Source: Oncomelania hupensis (Eukaryota > Mollusca > Gastropoda > Littorinimorpha > Pomatiopsidae). From it: a DNA stretch of 64,000 bases. The notes below the pieces were generated by a model. The model worked only from the letters and a program-made list of their open reading frames with translations. It had not been told where the DNA came from and ran no database searches. A program made the position numbers and the translations under genes. Location of the stretch: contig CM072512.1 of assembly GCA_036898135.1 (NCBI GenBank), forward strand, positions 41,094,618-41,158,617. The letters are read 5' to 3'. This document shows positions 45,747-55,312 of the stretch, one piece after another (positions within the stretch are counted from its first letter, which is position 1; each line of letters begins with the position of its first letter).

Positions 45747-46835
45747 TTAGTAATACTGCCAGTTACGGCTCCACCACTGATTTCTCCGGCGTTCATAGTT
45801 GTACTTGACGTCTTGCCAAAGAAGTTGATGAAGATGATTTCCAACGTTCTGTGCTAAGATAGCTGCAGCTCTGCGGTTGGGGTGGATTCCATCCAGAAGA
45901 TCAAATTTTGACACATTTTCATGCTGTATGAAGGAAACATTGTTTAGATCATACAGTTCTGAGACAAGAACCGCGTTGAAAAGGCATCTCTTTGACTCCA
46001 TCTCTTGACGCCCAGACGGTACAATTTTGCTGACGACAAATTTTGTTGATGACTTTCCAGCAGCAGCCTTTTTGATGTTCACAGCCAACGATAGTGCAGC
46101 GGCCCTCGGTTCTTTCTTTTTCAGGTCGTTTACACCTACATGGATGACTACTGCATCGACAGCGCCTTCGATTTTAGTTGGGACATCTTCAGCTGTGTAA
46201 GTTTTCTTGTAACGTGCATTGAATCCACACGATCGGCCCAATCTCTTCCCATTGACACCAGCCAACACCGAATCATTAATAAATAAGATGTTCGGCAAGT
46301 CTTGTTTTGTCATGCGCCTATTTGGGGTCTTCGGGCCTTGGGATGACGTCATAGTGTTTCTGACGTCATTTCGTTCTTTTTGGACGTAATTTGTTCGATC
46401 TTCTTTGCCCCTGATCTTTTTATCTTGAATGTTAGCTTTTGCTGGTGGAGCTGTATTATTTGTAGGGCATTTTGAGATGGCAGAGGGTACCGGCTTCATT
46501 GCGACAACTTCTGCATAGGTAAGGCGGTCAGTTTGGGTCTCCACACTCTTGCGCTCTCTCTTTGCCACTTTCTCCTCCTTCATCAGCCCACTTTGCTCGA
46601 GTATCATCTCCTCAAGCGTATCGATGCGATTTTGCAATGCTCGAACTACGCAAATCAAATCTTGCAGGTGCAGACTTACTGATTCTGGACCAGCAGCTAG
46701 CCCCTTTTCACCGCCACTTTCACTTTGACTTCCGTTGCTAAAGAAGCGGAAGCAGGCGTTGACAGTCTTGTGGTATAGCAGGACAATGAACTGCAACATT
46801 TTTCCAGTGCTCGGAAGGTTTAGAGGCAAATCCAT
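45747..46835 (-). CDS. LINE ORF1 with SGNH/GDSL-esterase-like domain
   Basis: 362 residues, intact. A predicted coiled-coil-like stretch (about 55-95, LQDLICVVRALQNRIDTLEE) precedes a basic, Lys/Arg-rich linker (about 90-175). The C-terminal half looks like an SGNH hydrolase: LFINDSVLAG (Ser189, GDS changed to NDS), VVIHVGVNDL (Asn236, Asp237) and LLDGIHPNRRA (Asp315, His318). So Ser, Asn, Asp and His are present; only the block I glycine is altered. No CCHC zinc knuckles of the gag-like ORF1 type were seen. ORF1 proteins bind LINE RNA. Esterase domains are known in ORF1 of some CR1/L2-like LINEs. Base composition is clearly less AT-rich than ORF2. The start is the first ATG 113 bp inside the element. 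Confidence 0.85.
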   Translation of the reverse strand: MDLPLNLPSTGKMLQFIVLLYHKTVNACFRFFSNGSQSESGGEKGLAAGPESVSLHLQDLICVVRALQNRIDTLEEMILEQSGLMKEEKVAKRERKSVETQTDRLTYAEVVAMKPVPSAISKCPTNNTAPPAKANIQDKKIRGKEDRTNYVQKERNDVRNTMTSSQGPKTPNRRMTKQDLPNILFINDSVLAGVNGKRLGRSCGFNARYKKTYTAEDVPTKIEGAVDAVVIHVGVNDLKKKEPRAAALSLAVNIKKAAAGKSSTKFVVSKIVPSGRQEMESKRCLFNAVLVSELYDLNNVSFIQHENVSKFDLLDGIHPNRRAAAILAQNVGNHLHQLLWQDVKYNYERRRNQWWSRNWQYY

Positions 46836-46966
46836 TGATCATTTGAGTGTTCTTAAAAATTATTTTTGAAAACCTCTTGTCCATTAGTTAAATAAAAGTC
46901 TCCAGTCATTCAGCTCGTGTTTTGGTTTGCTGAAAGACGGCCATGTTGACCGTATGTTGTATATTG

Positions 46967-47000
46967 TGTGTGTGTGTGTGTGTGTGTGTGTTTGTGTGTG
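46967..47000. repeat. (GT)n microsatellite
   Basis: About 13 GT units just outside the LINE's TSD, plus a few more after a TTT break. Confidence 0.93.
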
Positions 47001-47019
47001 CGCATTACTAAGCAAGTAA

Positions 47020-47700
47020 AAGACAAAAGCTACAGGTGGGCTGAAGGTGAATGAGCTGGAACAAAGCTGTTAAACAGAAATAACCATGACAGTAAAACAG
47101 GCCTGACAAGCCCAAAAACAACTCTTGGCCTGACAAGTCAAACATTGGTGCACGAGCTGGCAATGACAAGCCAAATGAGAAAAATACGTGAAAGCAACGT
47201 TTAAAAAATAAGTTTGGATTTTTGAACTGATGAAAATAGGAGAAATTACCATGACGATTAAAGCAGGCCTGACAAGTCAAAATAAGTCAAACACTTTTTG
47301 CAAGACCTGGCCTGAGTTGAGATGCCTGTATACATGCACACGCCAAACGTAATGCAAGGTCATAAAAGCTGCCAGACAGACCGCTGAGAGCGTATTCCAA
47401 AACTTAGACTTCGATTTATTACAACAGAATTAACCATGAAATGGATGGGTGGATGCCAAGTCAAGTTAAATAATTGTACTGCCAAGTTAAGATACAAGGA
47501 ATACGGAAACATGAGAGCAAACCGAAACTCCATGTACGAGCTGGCTGGTCTGACAAGCTGAATGTGTATGCACAAGCAGAGCTGACATACTAAAAAAATG
47601 TACGCTCGAGGTGGTTTGACAAGCCAAAAAGCGTTTCAGTTCGCCTAAACTGTCTGGACCGACAATCCACACGAGAAAGTCTGACAAGACCAAACAAGGG
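47020..47700. repeat. Degenerate TGACAAG-type repeat region
   Basis: AxxTxACCATGAcg/AGGCCTGACAAG blocks recur at 47079-47111, 47243-47281 and, weaker, 47426-47464 (spacing 164 and 183 bp). Single TGACAAGxC motifs are scattered through the rest. It looks like an old tandem array; no gene is supported. Confidence 0.45.
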
Positions 47701-47721
47701 GGCAGAGTGAAGAAGACAAAT

Positions 47722-47842
47722 CATATCCTATCCTATCCTTTCCCGTAACTCCGAGGTCGTTGGGGCACCACAGATGATCGTTTAATCAGCATACTCCATC
47801 TTTCCTCTGTCCTCAGCAACCCTGATGGCCTCGCCCAGTGAA
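47722..47842 (-). mobile_element. RTE-like LINE 3' end (family C, copy 5)
   Basis: The plus strand starts ATCCTATCCTATCC, then GTAACTCCGAGGTCGTTGGG, GCACCACAGATGATCGTTTA, TACTCCATCTTTCC and AGCAACCCTGATGGC, matching copies 1 and 7. Strongly 5'-truncated. A TSD was not evident. Confidence 0.7.
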
Positions 47843-49046
47843 TAGATTTTCTAAAAAACACTTACTGGCATGGATTGTCAAGCAATCTGCAAAGATAATC
47901 TCTTCCTAAAGCAAAGACAACATTATTGTAACAGTTTAAAAAACATAAATAAAATGAAAGCAAACTAACATGTTTGCATTACGAATCCGAACAAAGAAGA
48001 CAGTTTTCTTGAAAACCACACGCTGACATTGGCGATTGCACAGCGGGCTAAAATAAAAGCTCGGTTCGATGAAATAAGGGAAAATAATAAATACACGTAA
48101 ATAAATAATAAATAATAAGTGCAAAATAATATGCTTAGTACGCTCAAGTAAGATACTTATAGAAAAATGTGACAAATAAATAAATAAATAAATAATATCA
48201 AACGCGACACCAAATACATCTTGCAAAACACGGACAAATAAATAAATAAATAAATAAATAAATAGATAAATAAATGCAACAGTCGCGTCCTCGGTGTACT
48301 CAGGAAAGGCAATACAGAGGAAAAACAACCAACAAGCAACAAATAAACCGAAGAAGAAAAAAAAAGAAATACATTGACAGAAGTTCCGTAAGGTGCTTAC
48401 ACAAGACGGCACTATCTTTGACACCTTTACTGCCAAGCACCCATTCTCCACGCTGTAAACTGTACGCCTTGATCTCTCGCTGATAGACTGCTGAGCCGCT
48501 GCCGTCAAAAACCAAGATCAAGACAGACGGAAAAATGAAAGTTTGTTGGTTGTTTTGTTTTGTTTTGGTTTTTTACTCCAGAAGCGCCACACCCAAACAT
48601 TGAACTTTTTAACTAGAAGGCTGTTGGCAAAGAGACAAACGAGGAGACTCTTTTAAAAGTTCGTTCGTCTATACCCTGATGCACTAAGGACACTCTTTTT
48701 TTTCTTCTCCTTCACCACTTTCTAGCCCAATATCGGTCCAAAAGTAAAAATCTTAACTAAAGCACACAAAAACAAATAGGGCAGCGACTTTTGTCGCCTT
48801 CAAGCTCATCTTCTTTCTCCTTGACCCCCTCCTTGTTTGTTTATTGTTGGGTCTTTTCAAAAATAAAATGTGGTTTCATCACCCATGCGAGCGACATTCG
48901 GCTTGTCGTCTCGGTGAGCGCGGCAGCCGTGATTAGAACAACGCTAGCCAGTGGGGGTCGGTGAGGAGGATGGGACGGAGAGAGAAGGGTTGGGGGTAGG
49001 GGGGGGGGGTGGAGGAGAAGAAGAGGACCTATATATAGTGCATGCC
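47843..49046. other. Unassigned stretch with AAAT runs
   Basis: Imperfect AAAT/AAATA repeats at 48085-48275 produce a 190-codon low-complexity frame on the minus strand. GTTTT-rich at 48545-48575 and a G-run at 49000-49010. No gene was recognised. Confidence 0.45.
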
Positions 49047-49669
49047 GGGTGTAATGGTTAGTTAGTTATTCATTGCTTACAGGGTCCAGCGGACTGCAAA
49101 GATCCGAATCAGTACCACAAAATCAAGACCCCAACTTCGCTGAAAGATGACTCACCCTTAATCCGCATAAAAGATCTGCCGAAACAACCCTAGTGGTAAC
49201 ACTGAAGGCAATCCACCAGCCGGTCATTTTACAATAAAAACATCCCACGCAGGGGACGCTGAGGCTATACTCTAATTTATCGAACCCCCGTTTACAAAAA
49301 CAAAATAGAATACAAATATCATGAGTAAATATCAACAAAACATAAAATGCCTACATTGCTAAATAATAACATCACAGGAAGCCCCAGTGACCATTTGGCA
49401 GAAAGCGTCCAATACTCCCAAGCTGATCCAACAGACCTCACACACAAAATGAGGAGTTTTGTCCCGGAAGAGTTTTCAAGAAAAAAGGTAGGTGACTGGT
49501 CTAGCGAAGAAAAAGATAGTATAGCAGATTGATAGAACAGAGTAGGAATGAGAAAGAACAAAGGAGAAAGACAGCGACAGTGGGAATTTAAAGCACTAAA
49601 TTTCCAGAAAGTGGGGATACTATTAATACTGAAACCTCCGGTACCCCCACGGGGGTTGGGTGTAATGGT
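49047..49669 (-). mobile_element. Family D retroposon copy D2 with 12-bp TSD
   Basis: The element spans 49059-49657 (599 bp) between GGGTGTAATGGT at 49047-49058 and 49658-49669. On the minus strand it starts with the hairpin ACCCCCGTGGGGGT and ends in AATAACTAACTAAC. The body is collinear with D1. There is no tRNA-like head. The exact TSD and full length make it the best-preserved copy. Confidence 0.8.
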
Positions 49670-49674
49670 GATTC

Positions 49675-49760
49675 AGACACTAATCCGTTTATAACATGAA
49701 CGTCAGGATCTTTACAGCTCGTTGCGGAGGAATGCATGCGAACATAGGAGATGATTTGAT
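49675..49760 (-). mobile_element. SINE-A fragment
   Basis: The minus strand reads GTAAAGATCCTGACGTTCAT, close to TTTAAAGATCCTGACGCTCA of the copy at 8021. The 3' half is missing. Confidence 0.4.
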
Positions 49761-49913
49761 CAGCACTACCCAAGACAAAAGTAAATAGTCCCAGCAGCTT
49801 ATTTCACATAGGTCTACTCCTCACCCTATTATCTAATGCACAGAAACACCCAGGGTGATTCCAGACGTGTAAATGTTTGAAGCCACAAGGAATCAAATCC
49901 TTAACCTCGACGC

Positions 49914-49983
<70 letters not shown>
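49914..49983. repeat. (AAT)n microsatellite
   Basis: About 23 units, directly at the 3' end of a minus-strand SINE-B fragment. Confidence 0.97.
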
Positions 49984-49985
<2 letters not shown>

Positions 49986-50105
49986 GATGCTACATACGCG
50001 CTTTCAACCAAATCAGGGCGATCGTGGCGATCTGTACCAACATACACTATCACATGTTTCACCCACTCTCACAGACAGTGAGATCGCTATTAAAAGGCGG
50101 AAATT
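49984..50105 (-). mobile_element. SINE-B 3' fragment
   Basis: The minus strand reads TAATAGCGATCTCACTG, GTATGTTGGTACAGATCGCC and GCGCGTATGTAGCATCC, then (ATT)n. This matches the 3' half of the full copies. Confidence 0.7.
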
Positions 50106-50344
50106 ATATATATGTATATATATAACGTCAGCACTGAACCTGAAAATAAGCCCCGTCAGCTTAAGATTCTTTGCGAGGACTAGCAGTCCTGAGTTTGCAT
50201 AACAAAGGCTAATTGTTTACGAGACGGATGCTGATGAGAGTACTGTCGCTCGGTACAAGAAGGGTTAGTTTAGTGCATGGCTTTACTCAAAACATGAGAG
50301 GATACCCTTAGAGGTAGCTGACCTAGACCTGAATGGGGATTATA

Positions 50345-50968
50345 GCATGTGTTTGTAGACTTAAAGAAAGCGTTTGACCGAGTCTGGCATGCAGCTCTGT
50401 GGGCAACCATGAGAGTGTACAACATCAGCCCTAACAATATTGAAGTCATCAAAAGCCGTATGACAAGGCTACCAGTGCAGTCCTCCACAACAGCGTCATC
50501 TGGAACTGGTTCAAAACCAACAACCAGCGTTCCCCTCCAAAGATGCCTACTCTCCCCAACACTTATCAACATCTCCCTGGAGCGCATCATGTCAAATGCC
50601 CTGACAGATTACGACGACGACGGCACAGTCAGCATAGGGGGTGAGCAATCTCCAATCTTCGTTTTGCGGATAACGTTGATGGATTGGCTGGAGAACAATA
50701 GTAAAGAAACGGAAACTCCAATGGTATGGCCACGTCATCAGAGCATCAGGCCTTGCAAAGACCATCCTGCAAAACACGGTGCAAGGAGGCAGAAGAAGGG
50801 GGAGACAGAAAAAGAGGTGGGAGGACAATATTCGAGAGTGGACTGGCTTGACACTGAGCGACACTGAGGGTTGCTGAGGACAAAGACAGACTGAGTACAT
50901 TGGTTAAACGTTCATTTGTGGTGCCCCAACGACCTTCGAGTTACGGGATAGGATAGGATAAAATAAGA
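50345..50968 (+). pseudogene. RTE-like LINE (family C, copy 6) with internal deletion
   Basis: The frame 50349-50867 carries FVDLKKAFDRVWHAALWATM (RT block with the first catalytic Asp) and QRCLLSPTLINISLERIM. The next block is altered where FADD is expected (FVLRITLMDWLENN). It then jumps to the C-terminal part KRGWEDN-type (DNA GAGGTGGGAGGACAATATTC). It ends GGATAGGATAGGATAAAATA. The thumb and connection region is deleted, so it is non-functional. Confidence 0.75.
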
Positions 50969-51246
50969 TTAAAGGCAAGAGAGTGTGGGCGAGGAATACT
51001 GTTCAAAGATGTTCTCTAGGGTTGAGGAGGAGCAAAGGTTGACTCAATATCGGCCTGTTATAGGATGTTGACTTAGATCTGCAATCTTAATTAACAAGTT
51101 TTTTTACTGTCTCGCAATCGTAAGGAAATAACATCAATGAATGAAGTTAAAAATCCGGTGTAGTCAAACATAGCGACCTTCAGTAAAATTAAAGTTACTA
51201 ACATTCAGCTGGACTCGTTAAATACTATTTTACAACGTTGATAATG

Positions 51247-51249
<3 letters not shown>

Positions 51250-51328
<79 letters not shown>
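51250..51328. repeat. (CT)n microsatellite
   Basis: About 38 units with one CACT interruption. Confidence 0.97.
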
Positions 51329-51332
<4 letters not shown>

Positions 51333-51490
51333 TATATATACTTTCTTCATAACTAGAAACAAGAGACAGGTATTCGAACACTAAAGTTATAACACTTAAT
51401 GCTTGGCTCGGACTTTCTGATCGTTAGAAACCACTGTCCTACCAATGTCATCTTCCGCGGACGTACTAAAAAAAAACACCCACCAATATC

Positions 51491-53013
51491 CTGTTCAGGG
51501 CCGGATCCAGGGGGTGGGGTTACCTGGGTTCCGGAACCCCCCCCCCCCCCCCTCCAAACTCAAAAAAAAAAAAACTTGATTGTTTTTAATTCAAAGAGTT
51601 TTAATTTTTTTATTGTTTTTAAAACATTGCAGTTTTTAGTCACTTTTGGTCCAAGGCACAAAGAGTTATTTATAGACAATTCAACGGGCATCCATTTCAA
51701 GGGATCCGTTAAAACGTCCAAAGCGTTTTCCTGTTGAAACGACCAAGTAACCCAACCCATAAGCCTAAATGAGTAAATGCAGCCATATTTTCCTGTTCTG
51801 GCCGCAAGCCTCTTACAGCACCTTCACCTTGATACTGCCCTAATCCCCCAAAAACGACTTTTTAGAAATATTAATTAAGATGCTAAGTTGATAATTATGA
51901 ACTATGATTCGTTGCCTGGTTTGGTTAAGTCAGCAAATTGGCAAATGCTTTGACAACTGATGTTATTGTTCCTCGTCAAGCATCTCGACAGACTCTCCGT
52001 GACAACCAACCTGCGGCCACTCCAGAAGAATATTTCAAGATTAGCATTGCCATTCCTTTTTTGGAATATCTGTCAACCGAATTGGACTCGAGGTTCAAAA
52101 ATGCTGGTCTAGCAGTTGATGGTCTCTGTCTGGTGCCAAGCACTTTAATAGACAACCAGGATGGTTTCATGCAGGTTCCAGAAGGGGTGAAGACACTGGC
52201 AATGTTGTGAGAGTCTGACCTACCAGACAACGCTACCCTTGATGCAGAATACCAACGGTGGGTTTGCAAATGGCGCAGTGCTGCTGAGAATGCGACAGCT
52301 ATCATCCCATCCACGGCATCAGAAGCACTGAAACATTGTGAGAGGGATTTTTATCCCAACCTGTTCATCATGCTAAGGAACCTTTGCACCCTGCCTGTCA
52401 CTACTGCCGAGTGTGAGCGTTCAAACAGTCAGTTGAGCAACCTGAAAAACTACCTGCGCTCTACAATGGGGCAACAGAGGCTCAATGGACTTGCTTTACT
52501 GAAAGTGCACAGGGATGTTGATATTGACTTCAAAGAGGCAGTGAACTGTTTTGCCAGAAGATACAATTCACAAATGGTACTAATGCCGGAGAAACTAGTG
52601 CAGCAAGACTGAAAGTGAAAGCAGGGCGGTGATGTTCATAAACTACAAGGTAAAGCTTTATACCGTTAGCGATCGACAAAAAGTAGTGAATAATAATAGT
52701 ATACAAAACATCTCTGCTGATAAATAAATGTTTGTGTGTGAGTGTGTGTTGTTGTTTTTTAAGGGAGGGGCAGAGGATAATTTTTGTACCCCAAAGTTTG
52801 TCAGTTCAATTGTTTAAAAAGCTCAAAGTCCCAGACCATCACAAATGGCTTTTTCAAGGTTCAGATTGCACCAGATTGCACCATTTTGCATCCTTGGAAA
52901 AAAAAATTCCCGGGGGAGCATGTCCCCGGACCCCCCTAGAAGTCTCGGCGCTTCGCGCCTTCGCTGAATCTGTAACCCCCCCTTCGACTTTTCCCAGGTC
53001 CGGCCCTGCTGTT
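51491..53013 (+). mobile_element. hAT element with decayed transposase and 5-bp TSD
   Basis: The element spans 51496-53008 (1513 bp). It starts CAGGGCCGGATCC and ends GGTCCGGCCCTG. The direct repeat CTGTT abuts both ends (51491-51495, 53009-53013). C-runs lie just inside each end. It contains the 3' portion of a hAT transposase and is internally deleted. The terminus sequence differs from the 29.6-kb hAT, so it is a different family. Confidence 0.75.
51938..52612 (+). pseudogene. hAT transposase C-terminal half, one nonsense codon
   Basis: Frames 51938-52210 and 52370-52612 are in the same phase and the segment between is open, so a single TGA at 52208-52210 breaks it. Residues include TPEEYFKISIAIPFLEYL, a W-rich KWRSAA segment, CERDFYPNLFIMLRNLCTLP and AECERSNSQLSNLKNYLRST, the hAT C-terminal dimerisation region with the conserved E-R-S. 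The N-terminal BED finger and first catalytic residues are missing. It resembles the hAT branch that includes the 52-kDa repressor-type proteins. Confidence 0.75.
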
Positions 53014-53239
53014 TATTTTCTAGCAGTTATCTTCCTGCCTTTACACCACATGTTTGAGCGATGAATGTGTCTATTTTGTAAGATTATTCGTACCGTGCTA
53101 GTGTGTACGTTGGTTTGGTCCTGATTTGGCTGGGAAGAGTCCGCTGGACCTAAAGCAATAATCATGTAATGTAATGTACGTTGGTTACAGGTTGTCGCTT
53201 TCTGAGTCTGATTTAGAGGAAAAGCGCGAAGATAACAAC

Positions 53240-53243
<4 letters not shown>
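53014..53243 (+). mobile_element. SINE-B 3' portion, split by a 59-bp insertion
   Basis: It starts within TTTATTTTC...ATCTTCCTGCCTTTACACCA and continues to GTGTGTACGTTGGTTACAGG, then GAAAAGCGCGAAGATAAC and the ATT tail. The family D mini-insert (53116-53174) lies between two copies of TGTACGTTGGTT. Confidence 0.7.
53104..53186 (+). mobile_element. 59-bp mini-retroposon (family D 3' module) with 12-bp TSD
   Basis: The insert 53116-53174 starts TGGTCCTGATTTGGCTGGGA, has GAGTCCGCTGGACCTAAAGC and ends AATAATCATGTAATGTAA. It is flanked by TGTACGTTGGTT (53104-53115, 53175-53186). The empty site is inferred from other SINE-B copies. It equals the last ~58 bp of family D except for the tail. GGTCC and GGACC can pair into a short hairpin. 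Confidence 0.85.

Positions 53244-53304
<61 letters not shown>
53244..53304. repeat. (ATT)n microsatellite
   Basis: About 20 units at the 3' end of the SINE-B fragment. Confidence 0.97.
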
Positions 53305-53306
<2 letters not shown>

Positions 53307-53470
53307 TCCAGTAGATCTCACACTACAGCCATGCTCATAATTTTTGATGCAGGAACGGAACAGACAGCAAAATTTATTATGCCCAATAACCAAGAAGCAG
53401 GAACATATTCTGAAATTGCTGAGTACCAAATATCTGTTAAGACGATTATGATAGCAATGGCAAAGTTTAG

Positions 53471-53581
53471 AAGAAGGAGAAGAAGAAGAAGAAGAAGAAG
53501 AAGAAGAAGAAGAAGAAGAAGAAGAAGAAGAAGAAGAAGAAGAAGGAGAAGAAGAAGAGAAGGAGAAGGAGAAGAAGAAGT
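53471..53581. repeat. (AAG)n microsatellite
   Basis: Poly-Arg and poly-Leu frames here are artefacts. Confidence 0.96.
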
Positions 53582-53883
53582 AGACAATGAGCCAAGAATT
53601 ATTGGAATGACGGGGGGTGCCAACACATAAATACAGTCCGTAATGGTATTTTCCCGTTCCCGAAAATTTCGCGCTCGCACCAATTACCATGAATCATACA
53701 GTCGCAGTGTTTGCTCGAACAATGCTGCCCTGTGTGTAGTCAAAAGTTAGATTGTCATATCCGCATAGCGAACACAATGGGACTCATTTTCAGTGTGAAT
53801 GTTTGAGTGGCAGGTTGTCCTTTTAGATTATGAGATCCAGACACGTAAGTCATGAAAACAAACAGACGACCATTAAGACCATT

Positions 53884-54290
53884 GAGGTGGACTGATGGCG
53901 CAGTGGATTTGTCGCCGGTTTCCTATGCCGAAGGTTGCAAGTTCGATCCCCGCAATGGGTGAACTTACGTGACTTAGGTACGAGACTATTCAGGTCAGGG
54001 CATCGAGGGTTTTCTCCGGTTACTCCGGTTTCCTCCTTTCTTCAATAATGGTACTGGATGCATGCTGTCAATCTAAAATTGTGAAAAATAAAATTCGATT
54101 TTCTTTGCGCCTTCTATAAAAGCGATCTCCCTGCCTTTACACCACACGTTCGAGTGACAATATGCGTGTTTGTCGTGTATGTGAAAGTACGTGAAAAATT
54201 TGGGGAGGGAAGGTATTTAAACGTATACAGATCGACGCGTTTTCAGTCTGATAGGTGATTTGGGCAAAATCGCGTAAATACCATCCATGA
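53884..54290 (+). mobile_element. SINE-B copy 2, full length
   Basis: Box A TGGCGCAGTGG at 53896-53906 and box B AGTTCGATCCC near 53940. The body matches 32604-33008 (TTACGTGACTTAGGTACGAG, TTTTCTCCGGTTACTCCGG, GATCTCCCTGCCTTTACACC, CAGATCGACGCGTTTTCAG). The tail ATACCATCC passes into (ATG)n. It is more diverged than copy 1 in the T-stem. Confidence 0.85.
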
Positions 54291-54330
54291 TGATGATGAT
54301 GATGATGATGACGATGATGATGATGATGAT
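54286..54330. repeat. (GAT)n microsatellite
   Basis: About 14 units with one ACG change, beginning at the SINE-B 3' end. Confidence 0.93.
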
Positions 54331-54744
54331 TGTTATTAGTATTAGTATTATTATAAGACCCAAAGTTATAAAGGCACACCGATTCCATTCTTAAAAGAGT
54401 GTCCTTGGACTTGCCTTGTTTTGTCACGACACTCAGTATTAGTGAATAAAGCATTGGTTAACATTGGCCTTCTTATTCTCTATCAGTCGGAGTTCCCCAC
54501 AGTCATTTCATCATAATTGTTGCCCCGACTGTACAGTTATGGTAACAAGTGCAAGAATCTAAACGAAGTGCTCGCCGGGTTGCAGGGCTCGAGACGGGAG
54601 AGGTGGGGTGAGGTGGAATGAGAAATAAGGATTGCAGGGAACTCCACACTGATCATCCCATAGTGGCGTCTACATTAGCAGTGCCCTAGGTTCCGATCAC
54701 CCCAATCAATCATCAGTCCCCAGTCATTCAGTTACTCTTGCAAC

Positions 54745-55312
54745 AAGTGCATCACCCCCGTTGAGGTGCCGGGGGTTTCTGTTTGGTGAAAATTTAGTTC
54801 CTTAAATTACCACTGATCCTGTCATTCTCATTTGTTCTTTCTCGTTCCTACTCTGCTCTATTAATCTATACTATCGTCTTCGCTAGACCCGTCACCTATC
54901 TTTTTTCTTGTAAACTCTCCCAAAACTCCTCATTTGTGTATGGGATCTGTTGGGTCAGCTTGGGGATATTGGATGCTTTCTGCCAAGTGGTCACTAGGGC
55001 TTTTTCTTGTATTATTATTTAGCAATGTCGGCATTTTATATGTATGTTTTTTTTTGTTAATATTTTATAAAGATATGTAAACGGGGGTTCGATAAATTAG
55101 AGTAAAGCCTCAGCGTTCCCTGTATGGGATGCCTTTATTGTAAAGTGACCGGCTGGTGGAGTGCCTTCAGTGTTACCATTAGGGTTGTTTCGGCAGATCT
55201 TTTATACGGATCAGGGGTGAGGCCTCTTTCAACTACGTTGTGGTCCTGATTCGGCTCTTTTCAATCCGCTGGACCCTATAAACAATGACTAACTAACTAA
55301 CTAATAAGTGCA
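54745..55312 (+). mobile_element. Family D retroposon copy D3
   Basis: Plus-oriented, about 54752-55305. It starts CCCCCGTTGAGGTGCCGGGG, keeps the shared body and ends CTGGACCCTATAAACAATGA then (CTAA)n. AAGTGCA flanks it at 54745-54751 and 55306-55312 (the match continues as TCA/ATCA with one indel). It has the same ends as D1 and D2. Confidence 0.75.

Larger units (their letters stand above)
41721..46962 (-). mobile_element. Complete non-LTR retrotransposon (EN-RT-RNase H) with 14-bp TSD
   Basis: The element spans 41735-46948 (5214 bp) between direct repeats ACCGTATGTTGTAT at 41721-41734 and 46949-46962. On the minus strand it has a 5' UTR of 113 bp, ORF1 (46835-45747), a 145-bp gap, ORF2 (45601-41843), a 3' UTR of about 108 bp with ATTAAA near its end, and a tetranucleotide-like tail AAAGATTGATTG. 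Both ORFs are uninterrupted, so it is a young copy. RNase H plus the C-terminal CxC...H...C knuckle fits the I group of LINEs. The SGNH ORF1 is more typical of CR1/L2-type elements. Capability is discussed under the ORFs. Confidence 0.9.

Noticed and set aside
47936..48508. 190-codon hydrophobic minus-strand frame resembling a membrane protein
   Set aside because: Most of it is generated by AAAT-type repeats giving IYLFIYLF; no conserved domain was seen.
53318..53690. 225-, 121- and 99-codon frames with poly-Ser, poly-Leu and poly-Arg
   Set aside because: They are products of AAG and ATT microsatellites.
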